Shown here: positions 25,986-33,944 of the stretch, piece after piece
Position numbering within the stretch: position 1 is the first letter of the stretch
Layout of the letters: every line of letters begins with the position of its first letter
NCBI GenBank assembly: GCA_016191875.1
Contig: JACPVG010000022.1
Span: 1 to 64,000 of the forward strand
Reading direction: 5' to 3'
From: Chloroflexota bacterium
Lineage (GTDB): Bacteria > Chloroflexota > Anaerolineae > Anaerolineales > UBA11579
DNA length: 64,000 bases
Made by a program: the position numbers and the translations under genes
The notes under the pieces: model-generated
The model's database searches: none
What the model saw: only the letters and a program-made list of their open reading frames with translations
What the model was told of the DNA's origin: nothing

Positions 25986-26279
25986 ATGATGCACACATGC
26001 CCCGAATGCGGTTCTACCGAGATTGTTCCCGAATTGCTGGTTTTTGCGGATGAAGCGCTGATCGGTCAACATCCTCCATACGTCAAGCTGGTTGAGCCAA
26101 AACCCGAAAAAGCGCCTTTCATTTGGAGCCCAAAATCCGTGGCAACAGGTTTCCGTGCGGCCATCTGTGGCGCCTGCGGGTATACGCGGTTCTATACAAA
26201 ACATTACGCGGAAATTCTGGAAGCGCACAAAAAAGGATACACCAGCCAGGCATTCGACTTGAAGACTGTGACGGTCTGA
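25986..26279 (+). CDS. Zinc-ribbon microprotein, copy 2
   Basis: A 97-residue protein starting 'MMHTCPECGSTEIV' and with a second CxxC, 'CGACGYTRFYTKHYAE', near the C-terminus, so again one predicted zinc site. The sequence between the pairs is longer and Pro/Lys-rich compared with copy 1. Its ribosome-binding region CAAAGGAGAAG is nearly the same as that of copy 1 (GCAAAGGAGAAG), supporting tandem duplication and divergence. The frame opens upstream at 25845 inside copy 1, but ATG 25986 directly precedes the ribbon. Function unknown; such ribbons often bind nucleic acid or proteins. Confidence 0.8.
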   Translation: MMHTCPECGSTEIVPELLVFADEALIGQHPPYVKLVEPKPEKAPFIWSPKSVATGFRAAICGACGYTRFYTKHYAEILEAHKKGYTSQAFDLKTVTV

Positions 26280-26309
26280 CCTGTCAGGTTCGGGTTAGCA
26301 CGCCCCCGG

Positions 26310-28940
26310 CTAACGTTTCACACCACGCCGGGCAATCGCCTTGTGAATCCAGGCTTCTTCGGCCTGGAGGGCGCGCACTTCGCTGGGGCGAATCTTGCGG
26401 TAGACCTCGGCGGGCTGGTGGGCCTGGCCGTCTACGGTGAGCAGGCGGTCGATGGAGATGCCAAACAGGCGGGCGTTCTCTTCCAGGTAGGGCTCGATGA
26501 GCAGCCAGTCGGCCTCGGTCATCTCGGCGAAGCGGCCGCCGTTCAGTTGATCTGCGGCCACGCGGGCGTGTGGGTCGCGCACGTAGATGGCCCCTCCGGA
26601 GGCCAGCGAGAACAAGTTGCCGCCGGGGTAGGGGGTGTCGAGCGAAACGACCGCGTTGTTTTCGTCGAAGGCCAGGCCGTTGAGCACCACGAAGCCGCCG
26701 CCGTTGAGCGGGTCGCCGGCCATGAACGACTCGGCCAGATAATCCAGGCAGGTGCCGTTGATGACGACGCGCGGCTTGCCGACGGCGTTGATGAGCGGGC
26801 GGCCGGCGGCGTTGCCGAGCACATAAGCCTCGCCGCCCTTGGCCCCGTACATGAAGGTCTGGCCGACATCGCCGTGCACCACCAGTTTGCCGGACTTCAT
26901 GATCTGAGCCAGCTGGTCCTGGCCGTTGTTGTGAACGTGAACCTCCAGGCCGTCGGCGCCGGAGCCGAGGTAATCGCCGGGCGAGCCGTACACGTCGAGG
27001 CGCACACCCTTCGTGTCCGGGCCGAAACCATTGCCGATGAAGCGATGGCCGCGGCAGTTGACGAGCATGAACTGGGTGAAACCGGCTTCGTATAGCCGCT
27101 GGAGTTCGCGGGCCAGCGAGGTCTCGTCCTGCGGCGAATAGCCGCGGGCGTCGATGACGACCGCCTGTTTCTTGCTGGCGGGGACGGGCAGTTTCATGCC
27201 GGCGCGGTGAAAGATGAAATCGGAACCCGGGTCGCGTTGAATCATATCGATGACATCCGCGAGGCAGGCATCGTAGAGCGTGAGCAGGCTGCTGCGGCGT
27301 AGGTTGCCGATGGAGTGCCGCCGGTCGATGAGCAGGGTGAGCATGTCGATGACGTGGCGGCGTTTTTTCGGCTCCACGGCCGCCTGCGCCAAACCCGAAA
27401 TGAAGGTGAGCGCCTCGCTGTACTTCCAGCCCGGCAACTGGCCGGCGGCCCACTTGAAGAGCGAGGCGGCCGGCACGTCCGGAATCGAGACCGAAAGGCC
27501 GGGGGCGCGGCGCGTGCCGCGTTTGAGCGCCGGGGTGGACGTGGGGGTCGGCACGCGGCGGCCGAACTTATCCGTCACGGCCAGGGCGGGCTTTCCGTTC
27601 TCTGCCTGTACGGTGAACAGGAACGCGCCGCCGTCGGTGTGGCTGCCGCCGCGGGCATTCCAGAAGCGGTCGGCGCGCGGCCAGAAGCGCTTATCGCTCT
27701 CAGCCAGGCTTTCCAGGGCGGCGTCGATGCCCTGTTTCTCGCTGGCAGCGAAACCGATGGACACCTTGCGCCCGTTTTCCAGCGCCCGCTCCTGAAAGGC
27801 GAAGACCTGCGGGCGGAGCATGGACGTATCGGTAATACCGGCCAGGCGGTAGAGCGGGCCGCTTGGGGCGTGCGTGTCGGTCTGGGCGATCAGGAAGAAC
27901 CACGGGCCGTCCGGCGAGCAGTGCATGTGGGTGGTCTGGAGCATCTCGTAGGTGCGTTGTTTTTCGGCCGGCAGCCTGTGGAAGTCGCGCTCGGTGGTCG
28001 GGGCAAGCGCCTCGATGACGTACTCGAGCGGATAGTTATAGGTGCGGTGCAGCAGGTCGAAGACCTGGACCGCGACTTCGGTGTCGGTGAGGAACAGCGG
28101 GTAGATGTCGCGCTGGGCAAGGTATTCGCTGATGCTGGCGTGGTTGGCGAAGTCGCCGTTGTGCACCAGCGCCTCGTTGAGGCCGATGAAGGGGTGTGCG
28201 CCGCCGGGATGCCAGACGCGGCCCTTGGTGGGGTAGCGGTGGTGGCCGATCCAGACGTGGGCGTGTATGTCCTCGATGCGGTAGTACTTGATGACGTCGT
28301 CGCCATAACCGACCATCTTGAGCACCAGCAGGTTCTTGCCGTGCGAGAGGACGAAGGCCTGCTTGTCGCCGGTGGATTGGTAGAAGGTGGTGTTGAGTTT
28401 GTAGGTGTTCTGGTAGACGATCTCGTCTTCCACCCGGCGGCGCTCGACGTTCAACAGGTCGTGCTCGGCCATGAAGTCTTTGATGACTTTGGGCTTGATG
28501 CGCACGAAGTAGATGGCGACATCCGGCGGGCGCACTTCGAGTTCGGGGATGGCGCGAAAATCTTTGAGGTGTTTTTGTTCGTGAACGTGGTCGACAATGA
28601 AGGGTTTGCGGATGAAGTCTTTTTCGACCTGAGCGCGCACGCCGGGGTCCATGTAGGCCACAGCGATGAGGTAATCGTTTTCCAAAATCTCGCGGGTGAC
28701 GCCGAACTCTTTGGGGACGAGGCCGGCGGCGGCGATGCCGCCGCCTTTGCCGTTGCCGCGATTGCGCATCTGGATGAGGGCCTGGAGCATGTGGCGGGCG
28801 GCGACCTGTTCACTGGAGGCCATGCCGATGACGCCGCAGCCGCCTTCGGCGGCGTCAGGGTGCGGGAATTCGAAGCCGCCTTCCGGGCGCAGGGCCCGGC
28901 GGGAGGCGAGGAGTTTAGAGATGAAGTCATGCGTGTTCAT
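26310..28940 (-). CDS. Glutamate-synthase-like GATase II / GXGXG fusion
   Basis: An 876-residue protein joining two glutamate synthase domains. The N-terminal class II glutamine amidotransferase starts with a 34-residue lead, then Cys35 in 'EGGCGVIGMA', the likely N-terminal nucleophile after processing, followed by 'RNRGNGKGGGIAAAG', 'GHHRYPTKG' and 'VHNGDFANH'. The C-terminal part is the GXGXG beta-helix ('GDVGQTFMYGAKGGEAYVLGNA', 'GGGFVVLNGL'). The FMN domain of ordinary GltB is absent here and supplied by separate genes upstream. It would hydrolyse glutamine and channel ammonia. Third gene of the block, 84 bases after the FMN gene. Confidence 0.85.
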   Translation of the reverse strand: MNTHDFISKLLASRRALRPEGGFEFPHPDAAEGGCGVIGMASSEQVAARHMLQALIQMRNRGNGKGGGIAAAGLVPKEFGVTREILENDYLIAVAYMDPGVRAQVEKDFIRKPFIVDHVHEQKHLKDFRAIPELEVRPPDVAIYFVRIKPKVIKDFMAEHDLLNVERRRVEDEIVYQNTYKLNTTFYQSTGDKQAFVLSHGKNLLVLKMVGYGDDVIKYYRIEDIHAHVWIGHHRYPTKGRVWHPGGAHPFIGLNEALVHNGDFANHASISEYLAQRDIYPLFLTDTEVAVQVFDLLHRTYNYPLEYVIEALAPTTERDFHRLPAEKQRTYEMLQTTHMHCSPDGPWFFLIAQTDTHAPSGPLYRLAGITDTSMLRPQVFAFQERALENGRKVSIGFAASEKQGIDAALESLAESDKRFWPRADRFWNARGGSHTDGGAFLFTVQAENGKPALAVTDKFGRRVPTPTSTPALKRGTRRAPGLSVSIPDVPAASLFKWAAGQLPGWKYSEALTFISGLAQAAVEPKKRRHVIDMLTLLIDRRHSIGNLRRSSLLTLYDACLADVIDMIQRDPGSDFIFHRAGMKLPVPASKKQAVVIDARGYSPQDETSLARELQRLYEAGFTQFMLVNCRGHRFIGNGFGPDTKGVRLDVYGSPGDYLGSGADGLEVHVHNNGQDQLAQIMKSGKLVVHGDVGQTFMYGAKGGEAYVLGNAAGRPLINAVGKPRVVINGTCLDYLAESFMAGDPLNGGGFVVLNGLAFDENNAVVSLDTPYPGGNLFSLASGGAIYVRDPHARVAADQLNGGRFAEMTEADWLLIEPYLEENARLFGISIDRLLTVDGQAHQPAEVYRKIRPSEVRALQAEEAWIHKAIARRGVKR

Positions 28941-29024
28941 CAGGGGATCCTTCCATTATGCGGCCTTTGTTCGCGGTGCATGTCGTAGGGGCGAGGGGAG
29001 TTGCTGCGCAACTCTTGCCTCGCG

Positions 29025-30329
29025 CTAACCGACATATTTGAGCAAGTCCGGGCGGCCACGCAGTTCGGCGATGCTGCGCAGGCCCAGCCGGCGCAGGATA
29101 TCTTTCAACTGGGTGGCATAGGACGTGTAGAGGTTGTTCAGGCGTTCCGCGCCCCAATCCGGCTGGACGAACTGCGAGAGCAGCGGGTCGGTAGTGGTGA
29201 GGCCGAAGGGACAACCCCGGCCGCGTTCGCAGTTGGAGCAGCGTGTACAGCCCATGGCCACCAGTTCGCTGGTGCCGATGACCGCGCCGTCGGCGCCCAG
29301 GGCGATGACCTTGGCGATGTCCCAGGCGGTGCGGATGCCGCCTGAGGCCATCACCGTAACTCGGTCGCGAATCTCTTCGCTGAGCAAGTAACGGTGGACG
29401 CGTGGGATGGCGAACTCGATCGGCATGGCGATGTTCTTCTTGGCGATCTCCGGAGCCGCGCCCGTGCCGCCGTAGGAACCATCCAGGTGGACGATGTGCG
29501 CGCCGGCGAAGTATGAGCCGACGGCCACCATGTCCACATCGGTGGGGGTGGAGACTTTGACCGAGACAAGGGCGCGCGGGTTGGTCTGCTTGATCCAATC
29601 CACATGCTTGCGGTGATCTTCCACGGAATACACCGAATGGAAGGGGAAGGGTGAGAACAGGCTGACCCAGGGGACGCTCTCGCGAATCTCTGAGACGGTC
29701 TGGGTGGCCTTGTCGCCGAGCAGGTGGCCGCCCAGGCCGGGCTTGGCGCCCTGGGCGTACTTGAACTCCACGATGCGGGCGTTCTGGATGGTCTCCTCGC
29801 GCACGCCGAACATGCCGGTGGCGACCTGAGTGATGACGTTGTCCTTGTATTCGGTCAACGACCTGGGGTAGCCGCCTTCGCCGGTGCTGGTGAAGGTGCC
29901 CCAGTGGGCGGCGTTGCGCGCCCGGCTGAGCATGACCTGCTCACTGACCGAGCCGTAGGACATGCCGCCGCCGTAGATGGGGAGAGGGATGGAAATCTTC
30001 TCGAGATGGTCGCCGCGACGGTTGAGCGGCAGGGAGAGGTCGATCTCGGTGTTTTCCGGCAGCCACTGGCTTTCGGGCAGGAAGTTGAAGTCCAGCACGT
30101 CGAAGCCGCCGCCGGAGCGGCCCACCCGGTATTCCAGCCTGTCTTGCGGGGGATGGCCGTGGGCGGCCTGGTACCAGGTGCTCAGGATGAGGTCGTCGGT
30201 CCAGCGGTAGTCGCCAAGGGCAGGCGGCGGCGCGCCCATCTCTTCCGACCAGCGGCGGAAACCGGCGTGCAGGTTGGCCGTGTGCTTCTCGACGATGAGC
30301 TCGAAGACGGATTTATCGGCCAGGCTCAT
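29025..30329 (-). CDS. Glutamate-synthase FMN-domain protein (A)
   Basis: A 434-residue protein equal to the FMN/[3Fe-4S] domain of glutamate synthase (archaeal-type GltB, Glu_synthase). Signatures: 'PLPIYGGGMSYGSVSEQVM', 'GEGGYP', 'IVEFKYAQGAKPGLGGHLLG', 'VSVKVSTPTDVDMVAVGSY', 'LDGSYGGTGAAPEI' and the cluster motif 'CTRCSNCERGRGC'. With the GATase/GXGXG protein it could make glutamate from 2-oxoglutarate and glutamine-derived ammonia, or in other split sets (MgsABC type) a glutamate derivative. It overlaps the upstream paralogue by 17 bases. No NAD(P)H-dependent GltD is nearby, so the electron donor is probably ferredoxin. Confidence 0.88.
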   Translation of the reverse strand: MSLADKSVFELIVEKHTANLHAGFRRWSEEMGAPPPALGDYRWTDDLILSTWYQAAHGHPPQDRLEYRVGRSGGGFDVLDFNFLPESQWLPENTEIDLSLPLNRRGDHLEKISIPLPIYGGGMSYGSVSEQVMLSRARNAAHWGTFTSTGEGGYPRSLTEYKDNVITQVATGMFGVREETIQNARIVEFKYAQGAKPGLGGHLLGDKATQTVSEIRESVPWVSLFSPFPFHSVYSVEDHRKHVDWIKQTNPRALVSVKVSTPTDVDMVAVGSYFAGAHIVHLDGSYGGTGAAPEIAKKNIAMPIEFAIPRVHRYLLSEEIRDRVTVMASGGIRTAWDIAKVIALGADGAVIGTSELVAMGCTRCSNCERGRGCPFGLTTTDPLLSQFVQPDWGAERLNNLYTSYATQLKDILRRLGLRSIAELRGRPDLLKYVG

Positions 30330-31740
30330 AACCGTTCACTCCCGCGAAGGCTTCGCGTTCCAGGTCTTCCATGAACATCGCCCGCCCCATTTCGCCGCGC
30401 AGGCGGCGCACCTCGCGCAGCCCCATAGCGCCCATGATCTCGAGTAACTGGTCGCGCCATGAAGCCGCCAGGTTCACCAGGCGCTGGGCGCCCCAGGCCA
30501 GCGTCAGTTTGCGCGGCAGGCTGAAGCGGCTGGTCTCGCGGTCGCGGCACTCGCCGTGGAAACGGGCCTGCAGGGCGACGAGGGCGGCGGTGTCCAGCGC
30601 CACCGCGTCCAGCCCGCACAGGATGGCTTTGGGCACGTGCTCGGCATGGATGATGCCGCCGCTGCCCAACAGGGTGACCTCCTGACGGATGCCGGCCTCG
30701 ACGAAGGCTTTGTGGGCGCGGCGGATGAGGTCGAGCACGAACGCGCCTTTGGGGTCGCGGCCGTGGTAATCGGCGGTAAGGTGAAAGACGCGGATGCCTT
30801 TGCGGGCGAATTTGAGCAGTTCCTGGCCCGACGTGAAGGGAATGCGCAGGGCGACGAGGCTCTCCGGGAAGGCGGTGTGGATGGCGCGGTAGAGCCCTTC
30901 TTCCCAACCATCCATCTCGATGAGGCGCGGGGCCTTTTCCAGAACCGGCAGAGCGTCTTTCTCGCCAGGCCTCACCAGCGGGGCGACATGGTCACTTTCG
31001 AGGTTGTATTGCAGCACAGCCCCAATTGGGATGACCGCCAGCGTGCCCAGCTCGGTAGCGGCCCGGGCGGTGATGCGCCAGGTGCGCTCGGAGGCCGCGG
31101 ACTTTGGCAGGACGTCGAACAGCAGCGGCAGCGGAATCTGAAAGACGTGCGGGGTGCGCCCGACCGAGCGGCCTTCTTCGTCAAACATCAGGAAATTTGG
31201 CCGAGCGCCGATGTCCACGACGGTTGAGATGAACTCGCGCCCGTGGATGCCGTCGCGGGTGGGGCGAACGATCTCGGACATGTCCGTCCACATGCCATCC
31301 CAGCCCTCGCCGCCGAACTTGCCGCGGTAACCGGCGCCCTTGACGGGAATCAACCCGCTCTCGGCTTCGTAGGTGACTGAATCCACGACCCGGAAGTCGA
31401 AGAAGGAGTCGCCCAGTTTGCGGCGTTCCGGGTTGTGAGATACGCGCACGAAGTCGGGGAACTCGGTGGTGCAGCGCAGGCAGCCCACACAATGCTGGTC
31501 GCGCGGCATGAAGCCGCCCACCGGCCCGCTGAACACGCCATACAGGCATGGCCGGCTGAGGATGACGTCCTTATTGCGCGGGCCGTAGTGGAGCAGTTCT
31601 TTGATAATCAGTTTCGCCAGGCCGCTGCGGCGGACGCGCACGTTGAAGCGCGAGGGCCATTTCTCCACGTCAGGGGCGCGCTCGGCTACGATGTGAAAGC
31701 GGTGGTAGCCGTTGCCGTTGTTGTTTGGGTTGTCAGTCAT
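30313..31740 (-). CDS. Divergent glutamate-synthase FMN-domain paralogue (B)
   Basis: A 475-residue distant paralogue of the downstream FMN-domain protein. The (beta/alpha)8 part is recognisable in 'IRVFHLTADYHGRDPKGAFVLD', 'EVTLLGSGGIIHAEHVPKAILCGLDAVALDT' and 'LVNLAASWRDQLLEIMGAMGLREVRRLRGE'. Different from ordinary members, an N-terminal region contains 'CVGCLRC' (ferredoxin-like Cys pattern) after 'RDQH', while the C-terminal [3Fe-4S] Cys cluster of the paralogue is not seen. ATG 31740 has AAGGA upstream; the frame opens at 31758. First gene behind a long structured leader. It may act as a partner electron-transfer subunit or have a new substrate. Confidence 0.75.
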   Translation of the reverse strand: MTDNPNNNGNGYHRFHIVAERAPDVEKWPSRFNVRVRRSGLAKLIIKELLHYGPRNKDVILSRPCLYGVFSGPVGGFMPRDQHCVGCLRCTTEFPDFVRVSHNPERRKLGDSFFDFRVVDSVTYEAESGLIPVKGAGYRGKFGGEGWDGMWTDMSEIVRPTRDGIHGREFISTVVDIGARPNFLMFDEEGRSVGRTPHVFQIPLPLLFDVLPKSAASERTWRITARAATELGTLAVIPIGAVLQYNLESDHVAPLVRPGEKDALPVLEKAPRLIEMDGWEEGLYRAIHTAFPESLVALRIPFTSGQELLKFARKGIRVFHLTADYHGRDPKGAFVLDLIRRAHKAFVEAGIRQEVTLLGSGGIIHAEHVPKAILCGLDAVALDTAALVALQARFHGECRDRETSRFSLPRKLTLAWGAQRLVNLAASWRDQLLEIMGAMGLREVRRLRGEMGRAMFMEDLEREAFAGVNGYEPGR

Positions 31741-32167
31741 GTCAATCCTTATAACCAAAGGTCAACGTGTCGTCGGGTCAGCCAGGAAAGGCAAATGAAA
31801 TCCGTGCGCCTGGTTGGCTTGGGTTGTTAAACAAAACGCACGCCATCCGAAGTTCAGGCGTGCCGTTCTACGATTAAAAAGCAACGCCCTTCCTCAACCT
31901 TACCAGGAGTCAGGCCCATTTCATCCTGGGCCACCGCACCGCGCTTGGGTCCGCCGTCGCCGCCGGGTTTTCGCGCTGTGCTTTGTTCGGAAGGGAGAAA
32001 CGAAGCCCGTGGCAGGCTTCAGAGGCATCCGCTGATCATCCGATGTTCGGGGTTCGCCGGGGCGAACTCCCTTAGCGCTGCCCTCGCGGGCAGGAACCTC
32101 CACCTCGTAATCTTGGGCACAGGCCCAAGACTCAGTCGCTATCTCTCCAATATTCAGTTGTCAATCG
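31741..32167 (-). ncRNA. Structured leader RNA, class unknown
   Basis: The 427-base region before the glutamate-synthase-like genes holds no gene but has a strong promoter and a terminator. Predicted stems on the minus strand: closing stem GGAGAGA (32142-32148) with TTTCTCC (31994-32000); inside it an 8-bp hairpin (32111-32130), a 6-bp hairpin with CUGCCC/GGGCAG (32078-32093), a 6-bp hairpin GUUCGC/GCGAAC (32052-32067), and GAAGCC/GGCUUC (32002-32020). Downstream, 31913-31918/31927-31932 and 31903-31908/31924-31929 are mutually exclusive. It does not match any riboswitch consensus I can recall. It may be a cis-regulator, or an independent small RNA ending at the terminator. Confidence 0.6.
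31829..31863 (-). terminator. Terminator/attenuator in the leader
   Basis: On the minus strand GCACGCC (31857-31863) pairs with GGCGTGC (31838-31844), a 12-base loop between, followed by GTTTTGTTT. It lies 89 bases before the first ATG of the glutamate-synthase-like genes. Confidence 0.8.
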
Positions 32168-32173
32168 AGCGCA

Positions 32174-32202
32174 ATCTTACACGCGTGCGGCGGGGCTGTC
32201 AA
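32174..32202 (-). promoter_or_regulatory. Promoter of the leader RNA
   Basis: On the minus strand TTGACA (32197-32202), a 17-base spacer and TAAGAT (32174-32179). The predicted start is near 32167. It lies just 6 bases beyond the lysS stop codon, making the downstream unit independent of lysS transcription. Confidence 0.8.
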
Positions 32203-32208
32203 GCCGCG

Positions 32209-33744
32209 CTATGCATCCTCGCGAGAGCGCAGATGGGGGAAGAGCATGACCTCGCGGATGTTGGGCTGGTTGGCAAGGAGCATGGCCAGGCGGTCCACGC
32301 CGAGGCCAAAGCCGCCGTTGGGCGGCATGCCGTAGCGCATGGCGCGCAGGTAGTCTTCGTCCATTGGCTGGTAGTCTTCATCTTTTTCAGCATCGTACGC
32401 GCGCCCCATTTCCAAGAAGCGCTGTTCCTGTTCGAGCGGGTCGTTGAGTTCGGTGAAGGCGTTGCCCATTTCCATGCCGGCGATGAAGAACTCGAAGCGT
32501 TCCACGGTGGTCGGGTCGCCGGGCAGATTCTTGGCGAGCGGCGAGATGTCGCGCGGGTAGTTATACAGGATGGTGGGCTGGATGAGGGTGGGCTGGAGGA
32601 CGTCGCCGAGGAGGGCGTCGATAAGTTTGCCACGCGGCGCCGTCGGGTCGGCGGCCAGGCCTTTGACTTTCATGGCCGCGGCAAGGCTGGCGGCGTCGGG
32701 GCAGGCGTCGAGATCGATGCCTGCCAGTTCAAGGATGCCATCCTTCAATTCCATGCGCCGCCAGGGCGGAGCCAGTTCGACCGCCTGGCCCTGATAGGTT
32801 ATGGCGGTCGCGCCGAGCACCTGTTGCGCGGTGAAGGCGATCATCTGCTCGGTGAGGGCCATCACGTCGTTGTAGTCGGCGTAGGCCATGTAGAACTCGA
32901 GCTGGGTGAACTCGGGGTTGTGGGTGCGGTCCACCCCTTCGTTGCGGAAGTCGCGGCCGATCTCGTAGACGCGCTCCAGCCCGCCCACCAGCAGACGCTT
33001 GAGATACAATTCGAACGAAATCCGCAGGTAGAGGTCCTGGTGCAGCTGGTTGTGGTGGGTGATGAACGGCCGGGCGGCCGCGCCGCCATACAGGGGCTGG
33101 AGGATGGGCGTCTCGACTTCAAGGAAGCCGCGCTCATCAAGGAATTGACGCAGGGCGCGCAGCACCGCCGCGCGGGTCTTGAAGATCTGGCGTACGTCGG
33201 GGTTGACCGCCAGGTCGGCATAGCGCTGGCGGTAGCGCGTCTCGGGGTCGGTCAGGGCAGCATGACGCACGACCTCGCCGTCGATTTCCTCATCCTTGGC
33301 GGCCGGCAGCGGGGTAATGGCTTTGGCGAGCATGTGAAACGATTGGACCTTGAGGCTCACCTCGCCGGTCTTGGTGCGAAACATCTCGCCGCTGGCCTGC
33401 ACGAAATCGCCCAGGTCGAATTCTTTCTTGAACAGGTCGAGGGCCTGGTCGCCGACGTCGTTGCTGCGCAGGAACAACTGGACGCGGCCCTCGCCGTCTT
33501 CGATGTGGGCGAAAATCAGTTTTCCCATCAGGCGCGTGCTGCGAATGCGGCCCGCCAGTGTGGCGCGCACTGGTTCAACGCCTTCTTTGCCTTCCGCGGC
33601 CTCGAAGGCGGCGATGGCCGCCCGGCTGGTATGGGTGCGCTCGGCGCGCGGTGGATAAGGCTCGTGGTCCATCGCCTGCAGGCGCTTGAGCTTTTCCAGG
33701 CGGGTCTGTTCCAGGGGGCTGTATTGGCGGTCTTCGTCGGTCAT
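32209..33744 (-). CDS. lysS: Lysyl-tRNA synthetase, class II
   Basis: Charges tRNA-Lys with lysine in the cytoplasm. The 511-residue protein has an N-terminal OB-fold anticodon-binding domain ('VRATLAGRIRSTRLMGKLIFAHIEDGEG') and a class II core: motif 1 region, motif 2 'FRNEGVDRTHNPEFTQLEFY' and motif 3 'GFGLGVDRLAML'. The frame starts at 33819, but ATG 33744 is preceded by GAGGAGC and gives the normal family length. TATAAT on the minus strand at 33763-33768 could be its -10 box, with a very short leader. It is followed immediately by the promoter of the leader RNA. Confidence 0.95.
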   Translation of the reverse strand: MTDEDRQYSPLEQTRLEKLKRLQAMDHEPYPPRAERTHTSRAAIAAFEAAEGKEGVEPVRATLAGRIRSTRLMGKLIFAHIEDGEGRVQLFLRSNDVGDQALDLFKKEFDLGDFVQASGEMFRTKTGEVSLKVQSFHMLAKAITPLPAAKDEEIDGEVVRHAALTDPETRYRQRYADLAVNPDVRQIFKTRAAVLRALRQFLDERGFLEVETPILQPLYGGAAARPFITHHNQLHQDLYLRISFELYLKRLLVGGLERVYEIGRDFRNEGVDRTHNPEFTQLEFYMAYADYNDVMALTEQMIAFTAQQVLGATAITYQGQAVELAPPWRRMELKDGILELAGIDLDACPDAASLAAAMKVKGLAADPTAPRGKLIDALLGDVLQPTLIQPTILYNYPRDISPLAKNLPGDPTTVERFEFFIAGMEMGNAFTELNDPLEQEQRFLEMGRAYDAEKDEDYQPMDEDYLRAMRYGMPPNGGFGLGVDRLAMLLANQPNIREVMLFPHLRSREDA

Positions 33745-33944
33745 GCGTGCTCCTCGCGGAGGATTATAAAGCAGGGGAGGGAGGTAATTGGTAACTGGTA
33801 ACTGCTCTGCCGCACTCATCCTGACAGCACAACCCTTTCACCCCTCATCTCATTTGCTTTGCTCAGGAACAGCGGAGTGACAAGACTTCCAAATCGGCAT
33901 CTTTGCAACCGAGTAACTCGTAATCGGACATAGGAGGCCACCAT

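Noticed and set aside
27315-28988. Long plus-strand open frames inside the glutamate-synthase genes
   Set aside because: They are high-GC shadows of the minus-strand genes; they have no family motifs and their codon pattern is the complement of the real genes.
31921-31980. T-box antiterminator-like text (GGCCACCGCACCGCG) on the plus strand
   Set aside because: It is on the wrong strand for any downstream gene, and it does not match the GGGTGGNACCGCG core well enough.
32052-32148. Lysine or SAM riboswitch-like words (GAGGTGGAGG, CCCGAAC) in the leader RNA
   Set aside because: Only a few bases match; the other conserved parts of either riboswitch are absent, so I left the class unknown.
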